From Aurantibacillus circumpalustris (GTDB taxonomy: Bacteria > Bacteroidota > Bacteroidia > B-17B0 > Aurantibacillaceae), in assembly GCF_029625215.1 (NCBI RefSeq), contig NZ_CP121197.1:4526001-4590000 (forward strand): a stretch of 64,000 nt of DNA, written 5' to 3'. The stretch's first letter is position 1, and every line of letters starts with the position of its first letter. Of this stretch, positions 35,137 to 43,921 are shown in pieces. Made by a program: the position numbers and the translations under genes. A model generated the notes under the pieces. The model made no database searches, was not told the DNA's origin, and saw nothing but the letters and a program-made list of their open reading frames with translations.

Positions 35137-36120
35137 TTATTTAAAGAAACCATTCAATAATTGTTTTGCCATAGCAAAAGGTTGTATTGTTTCTTTACTT
35201 TTTATGACTTCTATTTGTTCTTGAATAGATTGGTCTGAATAAAAACGATTTTTTAACTGCTCGTCGATTGTATTTAAGAACAGATGAAATTGCTGATCTT
35301 TTCTTTTCTTAGAAAAATAATTATTAGTCAATGTCAACTTACGGTATTCGTCAATCATTGAATAAACATCCACTATCCCTTCATTTTTTAATGCTGAACA
35401 AATTTGTGTTCGCGTAATCCAACCACTTTCATGCGCCTGGAATAAGTGCATAGCGTGTGCATATTCTGTTCGTGCCGCTTTGGCTTTATTAAGATTATCG
35501 CCATCCGCCTTTGTAATCACAAGCGCATCTGCCATTTCCATAATACCTCTCTTAATACCTTGTAATTCGTCGCCAGCACCCGCAAGCATTAATAAAAGAA
35601 AAAAGTCTGTTATCTTACTAACTGCCACTTCACTCTGACCAACTCCAACTGTTTCTACAATAATAAAATCATAACCAGCTGCCTCACATAACAAAATAGT
35701 CTCGTAGGTTGATTTAGTAACGCCACCCAAATCGCCACTACTAGGCGAGGGGCGTATATATACATTTTCTTTGGTAGATAATTCCTCCATTCTGGTTTTA
35801 TCACCCAGTATACTTCCACCACTTTTTGTACTTGATGGATCAATAGCTAGCACGGCCAATTTGTGGTTTCGGGAAACGACTTCCTTTCCAAAACTTTCTA
35901 TAAATGAACTTTTGCCCACACCCGGTACACCGGTAACTCCAAGCCGGAAAGAATTTCCAGTCTTGTGTATGACTCCTTCAATTATTTGCTGTGCCAATAA
36001 TTGGTGTGTTGAATTTGTGGACTCAACAAGCGTTATAGCCCGGCTCAAAATAGCAACATCCCTATTTAAAATACCTTTTATAAAAAAGTCTGGTTCATTA
36101 TGATTAGATATTTTTTTCAC
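35137..36120 (-). CDS. meaB: Methylmalonyl-CoA mutase-associated GTPase MeaB
   Basis: A 327-residue G3E GTPase. MeaB gates cofactor transfer to, and protects, the B12 enzyme methylmalonyl-CoA mutase. Walker A GVPGVGKSSF, the switch region AIDPSSTKSGGSILGDKTRM, ETVGVGQSE and ITKADGDN are all typical. No mutase gene is next to it in this window. It lies 4 bp after the AMP nucleosidase gene, so both are probably co-transcribed. Confidence 0.94.
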   Translation of the reverse strand: MKKISNHNEPDFFIKGILNRDVAILSRAITLVESTNSTHQLLAQQIIEGVIHKTGNSFRLGVTGVPGVGKSSFIESFGKEVVSRNHKLAVLAIDPSSTKSGGSILGDKTRMEELSTKENVYIRPSPSSGDLGGVTKSTYETILLCEAAGYDFIIVETVGVGQSEVAVSKITDFFLLLMLAGAGDELQGIKRGIMEMADALVITKADGDNLNKAKAARTEYAHAMHLFQAHESGWITRTQICSALKNEGIVDVYSMIDEYRKLTLTNNYFSKKRKDQQFHLFLNTIDEQLKNRFYSDQSIQEQIEVIKSKETIQPFAMAKQLLNGFFK

Positions 36121-36124
36121 CTTC

Positions 36125-36895
36125 CTAAAACCTTAAATGCTTAACAGAAACTCCTTTATTTTTCAGCTCTTTCAAAGCCTCGATTCCTATTTGCAAATGT
36201 CTTTCGACATAATTTTCACTTACTTTTTTATCGCTTTGTTCCGTTTTAACACCATCTGCTATCATCGGCTGATCTGTAACGAGTAAAAGCGCTCCTGTAG
36301 GAATCCCATTACTAAAACCAACTGTAAAAATTGTTGCGGTCTCCATATCAATGGCCATAGTACGCAAGCTTCTTAAATAACTTTTAAATTTATCATCATG
36401 CTCCCAAACACGTCTATTTGTTGTATACACAGTACCTGTCCAGTAATCTAATGACATAAGTCGGATGCGGTAGGAAATCGCTTTTTGCAAATTAAATGAT
36501 GGTAATGCCGGAACCTCTGGTGGTAAATAATCATTACTTGTTCCATCCCCACGAATAGCTGCTATTGGAAGTATTAAATCTCCAATTTTATTTTTTCGTT
36601 TTAACCCACCGCATTTGCCAAGAAACAAAACGGCTTTAGGCGCTATAGCTGACAGTAAATCCATAACGGTTGCAGCACTGGCGCTTCCCATGCCGAAATT
36701 TATAATTGTAATATCGTCAGCAGTAGCACTACACATAGGTCTATCCAAACCTGAAACTTTAATGCCATGTTGTTTTGCAAAGAGATGAACATAGGTAGAA
36801 AAATTCACAAGAATAATGTATTCCCCGAATTTTTCAATTGGAACGCCAGTATAGCGGGGCAACCAATTATTTACAATTTCTGCTTTCGTCTTCAT
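36125..36895 (-). CDS. AMP nucleosidase, short Bacteroidota form
   Basis: A 256-residue protein of the nucleoside phosphorylase fold. AMP nucleosidase splits AMP to adenine and ribose 5-phosphate. The motifs INFGMGSASAATVMDLL, GKCGGLKRKNKIGD and AIDMETATIF (the Met-Glu ribose-binding site) match the family. It lacks the extra N-terminal domain of the E. coli Amn enzyme, as is usual in this phylum. A housekeeping purine salvage role is likely. Confidence 0.88.
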   Translation of the reverse strand: MKTKAEIVNNWLPRYTGVPIEKFGEYIILVNFSTYVHLFAKQHGIKVSGLDRPMCSATADDITIINFGMGSASAATVMDLLSAIAPKAVLFLGKCGGLKRKNKIGDLILPIAAIRGDGTSNDYLPPEVPALPSFNLQKAISYRIRLMSLDYWTGTVYTTNRRVWEHDDKFKSYLRSLRTMAIDMETATIFTVGFSNGIPTGALLLVTDQPMIADGVKTEQSDKKVSENYVERHLQIGIEALKELKNKGVSVKHLRF

Positions 36896-37007
36896 ATCCG
36901 CCCTTATTATTTAGTGATAAAAAAATACCTTTGAATCAATTAATGTAAATATATTTAAAATAAATTTCTTTAAACTGAACTTCCGCTTAAAATATCCACC
37001 TTTTTCT

Positions 37008-37409
37008 GTGCGTTTAAAAAAACGTGGTGAGCAAACTCTAATTTTTGATTTCATCCGTAAAAAGTGGCTTGTTTTAAGTCCTGAAGAATGGGTGCGACAA
37101 CATGTACTCAATTACCTCGTTACCGAAAAAAATTACACAGCATCTAATATTTCAATTGAAAAGGAACTTGTGTTGAATGGTGTTAAAAAAAGATACGACG
37201 TTGTTGTTTATTCCCGCGATTTAAAACCTTATCTCATTATCGAATGCAAGGCTCCTTATATAGAATTAGATCAACTCGTAATAGAACAAGCACAGCGTTA
37301 TAATCTCATTGTAAAGGCGCAATTATTAATGATTACGAACGGCGTGAGTGACTTGGTGTTTAATATAAGCAATCAAGTTGTTGATTTGCCTAACCAAGTT
37401 TTTATTTAG
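37008..37409 (+). CDS. Stand-alone HsdR N-terminal-type nuclease domain protein
   Basis: A protein of 133 residues from GTG 37008, matching the HSDR_N_2 (PF13588) group: IFDFIRKKWLVLSPEEWVRQH, then RYDVVVY and IIECKAP. The last two are the PD-(D/E)xK core (Asp, then Glu-x-Lys). The frame continues upstream of the GTG as KLNFRLKYPPFSVRLKK, which resembles the conserved N-terminus of the family. No ATG, GTG or TTG was found there back to about 36942, so the gene may start at a rare codon (ATA or CTG). No restriction-modification partner is nearby; this lone form is common in Bacteroidota and its function is unknown. Confidence 0.85.
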   Translation: MRLKKRGEQTLIFDFIRKKWLVLSPEEWVRQHVLNYLVTEKNYTASNISIEKELVLNGVKKRYDVVVYSRDLKPYLIIECKAPYIELDQLVIEQAQRYNLIVKAQLLMITNGVSDLVFNISNQVVDLPNQVFI

Positions 37410-37450
37410 TCCACTTTTTTCAATGCTTAAATGTAGAATTACCAGAAACA

Positions 37451-37490
37451 AAAAAAACCTATATTTCTACAGGTTTCATTTTTTATTTTA
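37451..37490. terminator. Bidirectional hairpin terminator
   Basis: AAACCT (37455-37460) pairs with AGGTTT (37471-37476). A run of seven A precedes the stem (T run on the minus strand) and CATTTTTTATTTT follows it. It lies between the convergent HsdR-type gene (+) and dnaN (-) and fits both. Confidence 0.65.
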
Positions 37491-37496
37491 GAGTTT

Positions 37497-38618
37497 CTAA
37501 TTATTTAGCATAACCGGCATAACGAGCATTAACACATCTTCGCCAGGATTAGATTTATTGTTCGGCAAAATAATGCCTGCACGGTTTGGTGCGCTCATTT
37601 CTAATATTATTTCATCGCAATCTAAATTGCTTACCATTTCAACCAGAAAACGTGAGTTAAATCCAATCTCCATGTCTTCTCCAACATAGGTACAGGTTAA
37701 TAGTTCATGCCCTTCATTAGCAAAATCGAGATCTTCGGCACTCACGCGTAATTGACTTCCAGTAACTTTCACGCGAATTTGATGCGTAGCTTTATTAGAA
37801 AAAACACTTACACGCTTAAGAGCTCCTAAAAATGCAGCTCTGTCTACAGTCAGTTTATTTGGGTTTTGTTTTGGAATTACAGCTTCATAGTTTGGGTATT
37901 TTCCATCAATTAATCTGCAAATTAAATTTACATTTCCAAAACTAAACAAAGCATTCGTTTTATTAAACTCCACCTTAACGGCATCATCAACACCTGTCAA
38001 TAATGTTTTTAAAACGTTTAAAGGTTTTTTTGGCATAATGAATGAAGCCGCAGCACCCGCCTTTGCGTCGTTACGCGTGTAACGCACAAGCTTGTGAGCA
38101 TCAGTTGCCACAAAAATAGAATTTACTTCACTAAACTGGCAAAAAACGCCACTCATTACCGGCCTAAGATCATCATTTCCCGTTGCGAAAATAGTTTTAT
38201 TGATTGCACTTGCAAGAACATCACTTTTAATGACGATAGATGTCTGAGATTCTAACTTAGGCATCTTTGGGTACTCCATGCCGTTTTGACCAGAAATATT
38301 ATAATCACCGGTTTCGGTTTTAAGTTTTATAGAGTGTTTAGATTTATCAACAATAAATGAAATAGGTTGCTCCGGCAAGTTAGCCAAAGAATCTAAAAGC
38401 GTTTTAGCTGGAACTGCGATACTACCGCTGTCATTAGAGTCAACCTTTAATGTAGTGGTGATAGTTGTTTCCATGTCACTTGCTGAAAGTGTGAGCTCAT
38501 TTTTATTTATTTCAAACAAAAAACAATCTAAAATTGGAATTGTGTTATTTGTATTAAGAACTCCTCCAATGGATTTTAAATGTTTTAATAAGATTGACGC
38601 AGAAACAACAAAATTCAT
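37497..38618 (-). CDS. dnaN: DNA polymerase III beta clamp
   Basis: A 373-residue sliding clamp of normal length, with three repeated clamp domains. The first domain has the typical LDCFLFEI and LSASDMETTI strands. The last ends LMLVMPVMLNN, matching the conserved MPM/R C-terminus. It holds DNA polymerase on the template. It is not next to dnaA or recF here; separation is usual in Bacteroidota. Confidence 0.97.
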   Translation of the reverse strand: MNFVVSASILLKHLKSIGGVLNTNNTIPILDCFLFEINKNELTLSASDMETTITTTLKVDSNDSGSIAVPAKTLLDSLANLPEQPISFIVDKSKHSIKLKTETGDYNISGQNGMEYPKMPKLESQTSIVIKSDVLASAINKTIFATGNDDLRPVMSGVFCQFSEVNSIFVATDAHKLVRYTRNDAKAGAAASFIMPKKPLNVLKTLLTGVDDAVKVEFNKTNALFSFGNVNLICRLIDGKYPNYEAVIPKQNPNKLTVDRAAFLGALKRVSVFSNKATHQIRVKVTGSQLRVSAEDLDFANEGHELLTCTYVGEDMEIGFNSRFLVEMVSNLDCDEIILEMSAPNRAGIILPNNKSNPGEDVLMLVMPVMLNN

Positions 38619-38688
38619 ATAGTTAATTTTAAAAGCGAAATTACAGTAACATAGGGATATTAGCCAGAAACGCGGCTTTAGTTTTAAA

Positions 38689-39729
38689 CTACTTTTTAAC
38701 AGGATCGGCTGCCGTAAAATAATTTGAATTCACTAATAGTTTACCGAAAACAAAATACTGCACAAGCGCCCATTCTTTATCGTCAGAGAAGCTAAGATAC
38801 ATACGGTCCGGATCATAATCATACGTTACACCATGTTCAGGATTTATGTCTCCCAAAAATTGTTTTCTGTAAAAATTAAACGTTTCGGTTTTATTGTTTT
38901 TAGTGGTAACAAAAATCGACACAAATGGTCTTACTCTGATAAGTGAATCCTGTAGTTTTTTATTTTTTCCAGTAAGCAATACCTCATAAGAAACATTCTG
39001 CAGGTAAACTAAATACTGGCGCATTGCCGCGTCATTAAAACTAATTTCTTTACCCACATTATCTTTTAATTTAAAAGAATTTGCATTTATAAGCTCAATC
39101 GTAAAAGACGAATCTGGAGCATTCAAATTTTTAAAAGTTATTTGTTTAAGTTCGGGAGGTGTAAAATTCATTACAATTCTATCTCGCCACTCATTCTCAT
39201 TAGTAATAAACCTTGGTAGAAGGTAGCCGTTGAAGCCAGGTATAAAACAAGCATAAGGGTCTTTAAAGTTCTTTCCAGTTGCAACGTCTGTCAAAAGCAT
39301 ATAACTCCCTCCAGAATCCTCTGTTTCATGCCCTACATAAAACTGCTTAACTAATTCATCTCCTTTATAAATCTCTACTTTTAAAGCTTGTGTAGACATA
39401 TACTTTAAGATACTTTTTCGCAGGTTTTTTGGTGCAGGCATTTTTACTTCAACCTGTTTAATTAGCTCTAAAAGGTTTAAAATAGCATCGTTTCGGCAAT
39501 CGTATTTATCATTTACAACCCAAGCCTTGTTAGTTCTCTTAAGGTCAACTTTATGACCATCCTTATCTGCAATAAATATTCTGGTAATACTTGCTGTATC
39601 CTTATAACTAAAGTTTCGTTCGTCACCATCCACAGTACTTAAAACCGATTTTGACCTAAAAATATAAATAGAGATCCCTACAAGAATAACTAATACTGTA
39701 ATGACAACAAAAGAAGAAGATTTTTTCAT
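38689..39729 (-). CDS. DUF4340 domain membrane-anchored protein
   Basis: A 346-residue protein with one N-terminal transmembrane helix (about residues 7-24) and a periplasmic or surface body rich in beta strands. The KAWVVNDKY block (where DUF4340 proteins have the WxL/WxV repeat) and the overall plan match DUF4340. Function unknown. It lies between dnaN and the porP-like gene; DUF4340 proteins elsewhere are linked to gliding/ABC systems (GldG group), but that link is not shown here. Confidence 0.75.
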   Translation of the reverse strand: MKKSSSFVVITVLVILVGISIYIFRSKSVLSTVDGDERNFSYKDTASITRIFIADKDGHKVDLKRTNKAWVVNDKYDCRNDAILNLLELIKQVEVKMPAPKNLRKSILKYMSTQALKVEIYKGDELVKQFYVGHETEDSGGSYMLLTDVATGKNFKDPYACFIPGFNGYLLPRFITNENEWRDRIVMNFTPPELKQITFKNLNAPDSSFTIELINANSFKLKDNVGKEISFNDAAMRQYLVYLQNVSYEVLLTGKNKKLQDSLIRVRPFVSIFVTTKNNKTETFNFYRKQFLGDINPEHGVTYDYDPDRMYLSFSDDKEWALVQYFVFGKLLVNSNYFTAADPVKK

Positions 39730-39771
39730 AGTACGAGTGGAAAGCCTGTATTAAGGTAAATCTCAAAATTA

Positions 39772-40815
39772 TTATTTGTATTCTTTTCGCGACTCAAATA
39801 GAGAACTTGCAAGAATATTATAACGTAAAGAAACCTCAAAACCACCGTAACCTTTGGTAGCTGTACGATAAGAAGAAACATTCGCGTCGTATGCCATGCC
39901 AATAGAAACGTCGCCTAGGTCAAATATTAACTTGGCAACAATCGCATCTCTTACCCGATAAAATAATCCAAATCCAATAGCATTCTGTGTTTTTTCACCC
40001 GTAACTTTAGTACCCGTGCTCATGCGGTATTTTACATAACTTCCTAAAAAGAGCTCTTCATATTTTCCTTCCAACTGATAAACTAATGTAGGTGACAGTG
40101 TAAACTTAGTGTCTTCCATATCCAATACCGATGTTAGAGCTGCGGTCCATCTTATTGGCATTTTATACGCAGAGCCTGGTCCGAATTCCTGATTAGGTCT
40201 ATTGAGATGAAATGCCCCTAATGCTATCCTAAACGAAGTCACATCATCATGATCTTGATCTCGTTTATATCTCGCAAAATCATATGCAACACCCGCACCC
40301 AAATCCACTGTTGTGTAGGATCTGTAAATTGCCTCACGCGAATCTACACCAGGATCTATATAATTTCCATTGTACTGTGATGCATACGTTAAATCCGAAA
40401 AGTTACCATCAGTGCCAGTCGTGCCTAAAGCTAAACCAACACTCAAAGCACTTTGTTTTCCTATTTTGACTAAGCCGCTCAAATTTAATAATGCTGTGTT
40501 TTTTCGCAATTTAGCTGCGCCTGCTTGATCTCTGAAAAAAGTAAATCCAATGCCCATAAAGGCTGGTCGCTTCTTAGATTTAAACAAACCTCCGTCTACC
40601 GAAATACCTGCCGTACTAAACGCATTATTCATGGCTGCCCATTGGTTGCGGTAGTTTACAATTGCCCTAAAATATCCATTAAAAAAGCCTGTGTTTGCAG
40701 GGCTTAACAGCAGTGGTGTTTCGCAAACCTGCGAGAATCGAATATCTTGTGCCTGCACAAAAATACTTGATAAAGTAAAAACTAAAAGGGCTGTAGAGTA
40801 TTTTATTTTCTTCAT
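39772..40815 (-). CDS. PorP/SprF-family type IX secretion outer-membrane protein
   Basis: A protein of about 347 residues with a signal peptide (KKIKYSTALLVFTLSSIFVQAQ). After cleavage it begins DIRFSQ, then LLSPANTGFFNGYFRAIVNYRNQW, the hallmark of PorP/SprF. It ends as a 14-strand-type barrel (RYNILASSLF). PorP/SprF proteins hold type B T9SS cargo at the surface. The gene next to it at 40930 encodes exactly such a cargo protein, so the two form a functional pair. The start is the Met at 40815; upstream codons in frame add only ten residues. Confidence 0.92.
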   Translation of the reverse strand: MKKIKYSTALLVFTLSSIFVQAQDIRFSQVCETPLLLSPANTGFFNGYFRAIVNYRNQWAAMNNAFSTAGISVDGGLFKSKKRPAFMGIGFTFFRDQAGAAKLRKNTALLNLSGLVKIGKQSALSVGLALGTTGTDGNFSDLTYASQYNGNYIDPGVDSREAIYRSYTTVDLGAGVAYDFARYKRDQDHDDVTSFRIALGAFHLNRPNQEFGPGSAYKMPIRWTAALTSVLDMEDTKFTLSPTLVYQLEGKYEELFLGSYVKYRMSTGTKVTGEKTQNAIGFGLFYRVRDAIVAKLIFDLGDVSIGMAYDANVSSYRTATKGYGGFEVSLRYNILASSLFESRKEYK

Positions 40816-40929
40816 ATACTGCAATTTTCTTCTAAGCCAAAACAACTAACAAAATTGTCCTGTCCTATTATTCGTGATGTTTTTATTAAAGTGATTAAAA
40901 GATTTCATGAATTTTTATAAGCCTCTATA

Positions 40930-43767
40930 TTAACGCGTCAAAGTAACATTTCCTTTTAATAGTTTCTCTTCATTATAAATATTCTTATAAGTGATAAAGT
41001 ACGCATAAACTCCTGTTTGCGCCTGATCTCCTCTAAATCTACCATCCCAACCTACAAATGGATCTACACTACGGAATACTTCCTGTCCCCAACGATTAAA
41101 TATGAGCATTTGGTACTCAGTGGCAAATTCAGCACTGCCTAAAGGACGGAAGTTATCATTAAGTCCATCGTCATTCGGCGTAAATCCTGTTGGAACATTA
41201 GCCTTATCGCCACTATTAAGAATATCATTTCGTTTATCAGTAAACACCGCGACTATATTTGAATTGTTTTGAAAGTTTGTAATTACAGAATCCATACTTA
41301 AAGCAAAACCAGTTTTTAAAGCTGAACCATCAATCTCCCAGTGGTGAAAAATATACTCCGAACTGGCTGGTGTAGCTTTCAAATTCATATTTCCACCATA
41401 ATATTTACCATTCCAAATGTAGTTTTGAAGTGTTGTGGTATTCAACTTTACCTTACCAGATTCGGACGGTCTAACATCAACACTAATATTGTATGGTCCC
41501 GTTAACCCGTAACAATCTTTTTGCCCAAAACCAGCTCCGTCAGTATTAAGAAAATAAAAACAACGTAACTCGATCACTTCTCGCAAATCTACCGCAATTG
41601 AATCCCAAGGATAAATTGTACTAGCTGTAGTAAATTTTCCAGGTTTAGGTGTTGATGCAGGGTCCTCATGATACTTCATTTCCTTCGAATAAAGCTTACT
41701 AACATAATCGAAGTGCTTCAAAATATTGTCGCACTTTAAAGGTCCATTCAGTAAGTCCTGATAGCGTGCAATGTATTCTTCTTTAAATCCCGGATTTGAC
41801 ATTAATCTTGTTAAAACATTTCCGTGTGCATTAAATGCATTTAAGGTTGGGGTATAACGTAATAAGCTCGAATTATTTGCATTATATAAATAACATGGCG
41901 ATTGGCCTGCATTAGGAAATGAATTCCCAGTGGGAGCTATCACTGTGTAATTAAAAATTGAAGGCATGTTCCATAAATAGAAATGCCATTTGCCTCCTGG
42001 TTTGGTAAGCTGACCACCTTTTGCCAACGAAACATTATTGCAAAATAAGTCGCTATTCATGCCATAGCTATTTAGAATCATGTAGTCAATAAAACTGGCT
42101 TTATCCAATTTATTCATAACTCTGTTATAGTCTGTAACATTGTTCATTGGTCGCGTTAGAATGATATTATAAACATCTGAATTAAAGTTTGCACCAAACT
42201 TTGACTTGCCGCCATCCCAATACGTTACTGATCCTTCCTGACAGTTGTGAACAAAATTAAGATCTACAGAATCGGGTGACTGTTTGTTATAATATTGCTC
42301 GTAATATTTATCGTATACTTCTCTTAAATCATAAACACCCCAGTAACTACCATTTACAAAGGCTACAACGGGTTTAATATGCAAAGGACTAACATGTAAA
42401 TCGTATTTCGCAGCAAGAGATTGCATAACTACATCTCTAATACCTGTTCCGAAGGATACACCAACGTTAGTTCCTCCACCTGCAGCTTCCGGTGAATGAC
42501 TTTCATAATCACCAGCTTTGAGATGAAGCGTTGGAAACACAGTTCTTGAGCTGGTACCTAATCCTTCTACATTAAAAATTTGTCCCTCAAAATTGCAACC
42601 AGATCCTAAGCGATCATCCTTGGTGATGTAGAAGCCTTTCTGCGTTGTTCTCCATTCTTCTTGAGGCGGACGATTAATTATTGCATAACCTTCGCTCATC
42701 TGTTTTTTCTCGTCATAATATTCAACATGTATAGAGGCTGAATATGCTCCCTGTGATGCAAACCAAGCCGTATCTGCCTTATCTAGCGCTATAGATATAA
42801 CGCCAAACTCTTTACTGAAATCACTGTATTCCTGATCAATAAAATAAGTATTGGATTCGCAAAAACTAGGTAAAGTGTTTATCGGGCACGAAGGTTTGTT
42901 TGGCTTCGGAACCGCAATAGCTCTGATAATCATTGTTGCGTCTACAACAATTCCGTTATTAGGGCCTATATACAAATGATAATCGGTTGCTGAGTCAAGA
43001 GAATTCGTATAAAAAGGCAAAGGGTAGCTTCCGTTCTTCGTATAAAACACATCATAACATGAAAATGTAGAATCATAAGGCATTCCGTCCAGTAAAATAT
43101 AAGCAATCTGAGTGCCATCCGTAAGAAAAGAACCCGTATTAGCAGAACTCGAATTAGTCGGAGCTGTGTCTGTAAAGCTGGCCAGGCCGGATAAAACAAT
43201 TTCTGGCGTTGGCGCATAACCTAATGCCGTTGGAGTACCATTTGCAAATTTAGGTGATTTGGTTTTAAATAATCTCCATGCGCCAACGCCAATATTGTCA
43301 TAATCTACGCGTCCTCTCACATGCCCTGGCTTTGTAGGTTGAATGGTTATCTCATCGTAAATGGTTCCTGATCCATTGGAAAGAAAAAGTTTTTGATTTT
43401 TACATTGTTCAATACTAAAATTCGCATGAAAATTAACTCCATCGTTCGTATTCTTTCCGGATAGCCAAACTAAATAATAATTAGCGGGCTGCAGCGCAGG
43501 AAAGTTATTCGGGAACTTCCATTTTTTTAAGTTATTGGGATCGTTACTTAAATAAAAATTCTGCAAACTGATAGAAGCAGTATGATTACAATAGATTTCG
43601 ACATAATCATTTAATGCACCTTTTTCATCGGCATAACCGTTTGGAACGTTTGAAACGTTATATTCATTAAAAACAATCGGGTATGTTGGTGACTGCCCGA
43701 AAATAAAAGAGGTTCCACATAAAACAAAGAAATATACAAAAACCAGTAAAAGTTTTCTTGTCGTCAT
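40930..43767 (-). CDS. Large secreted CotH/LTD protein with T9SS type B sorting domain
   Basis: A 945-residue surface protein: signal peptide (1-25), lamin-tail domain (about 28-130; FNEYNVSN, YVEIYCN), a chitobiase-like beta domain (about 190-285), a CotH kinase-like domain (about 355-620) and a C-terminal gliding-motility/type B sorting domain (about 860-945; TGFTPNDDGLND, FNRWGQEVF, GWDGRF). In CotH kinases the metal-binding strand usually reads WDxD; here it is LWNMP, so kinase activity is doubtful. It is encoded next to a PorP/SprF protein. It is probably an adhesin-like or spore-coat-like surface protein. Confidence 0.9.
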   Translation of the reverse strand: MTTRKLLLVFVYFFVLCGTSFIFGQSPTYPIVFNEYNVSNVPNGYADEKGALNDYVEIYCNHTASISLQNFYLSNDPNNLKKWKFPNNFPALQPANYYLVWLSGKNTNDGVNFHANFSIEQCKNQKLFLSNGSGTIYDEITIQPTKPGHVRGRVDYDNIGVGAWRLFKTKSPKFANGTPTALGYAPTPEIVLSGLASFTDTAPTNSSSANTGSFLTDGTQIAYILLDGMPYDSTFSCYDVFYTKNGSYPLPFYTNSLDSATDYHLYIGPNNGIVVDATMIIRAIAVPKPNKPSCPINTLPSFCESNTYFIDQEYSDFSKEFGVISIALDKADTAWFASQGAYSASIHVEYYDEKKQMSEGYAIINRPPQEEWRTTQKGFYITKDDRLGSGCNFEGQIFNVEGLGTSSRTVFPTLHLKAGDYESHSPEAAGGGTNVGVSFGTGIRDVVMQSLAAKYDLHVSPLHIKPVVAFVNGSYWGVYDLREVYDKYYEQYYNKQSPDSVDLNFVHNCQEGSVTYWDGGKSKFGANFNSDVYNIILTRPMNNVTDYNRVMNKLDKASFIDYMILNSYGMNSDLFCNNVSLAKGGQLTKPGGKWHFYLWNMPSIFNYTVIAPTGNSFPNAGQSPCYLYNANNSSLLRYTPTLNAFNAHGNVLTRLMSNPGFKEEYIARYQDLLNGPLKCDNILKHFDYVSKLYSKEMKYHEDPASTPKPGKFTTASTIYPWDSIAVDLREVIELRCFYFLNTDGAGFGQKDCYGLTGPYNISVDVRPSESGKVKLNTTTLQNYIWNGKYYGGNMNLKATPASSEYIFHHWEIDGSALKTGFALSMDSVITNFQNNSNIVAVFTDKRNDILNSGDKANVPTGFTPNDDGLNDNFRPLGSAEFATEYQMLIFNRWGQEVFRSVDPFVGWDGRFRGDQAQTGVYAYFITYKNIYNEEKLLKGNVTLTR

Positions 43768-43874
43768 AATTAAAAATCGCGTTTTAGTTCAAAAATGTAC
43801 TTTTCAAATATACACATTAGAACTATAAATCTCAAAAAATCATGTTTTATCCTTCTATAATTGTTAAATTTCTA

Positions 43875-43906
43875 TTGTTAATTCCCAATTCAAAAGCCTA
43901 CCTTTG
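43875..43906 (+). promoter_or_regulatory. Promoter of the purF-like gene
   Basis: TTG at 43875-43877, 21 bp, then TACCTTTG at 43899-43906, an exact match to TAnnTTTG. The ATG at 43922 follows after 15 bp. It is one of the best -7 boxes in the window. Confidence 0.65.
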
Positions 43907-43921
43907 TAGCCCGGTTATTTT

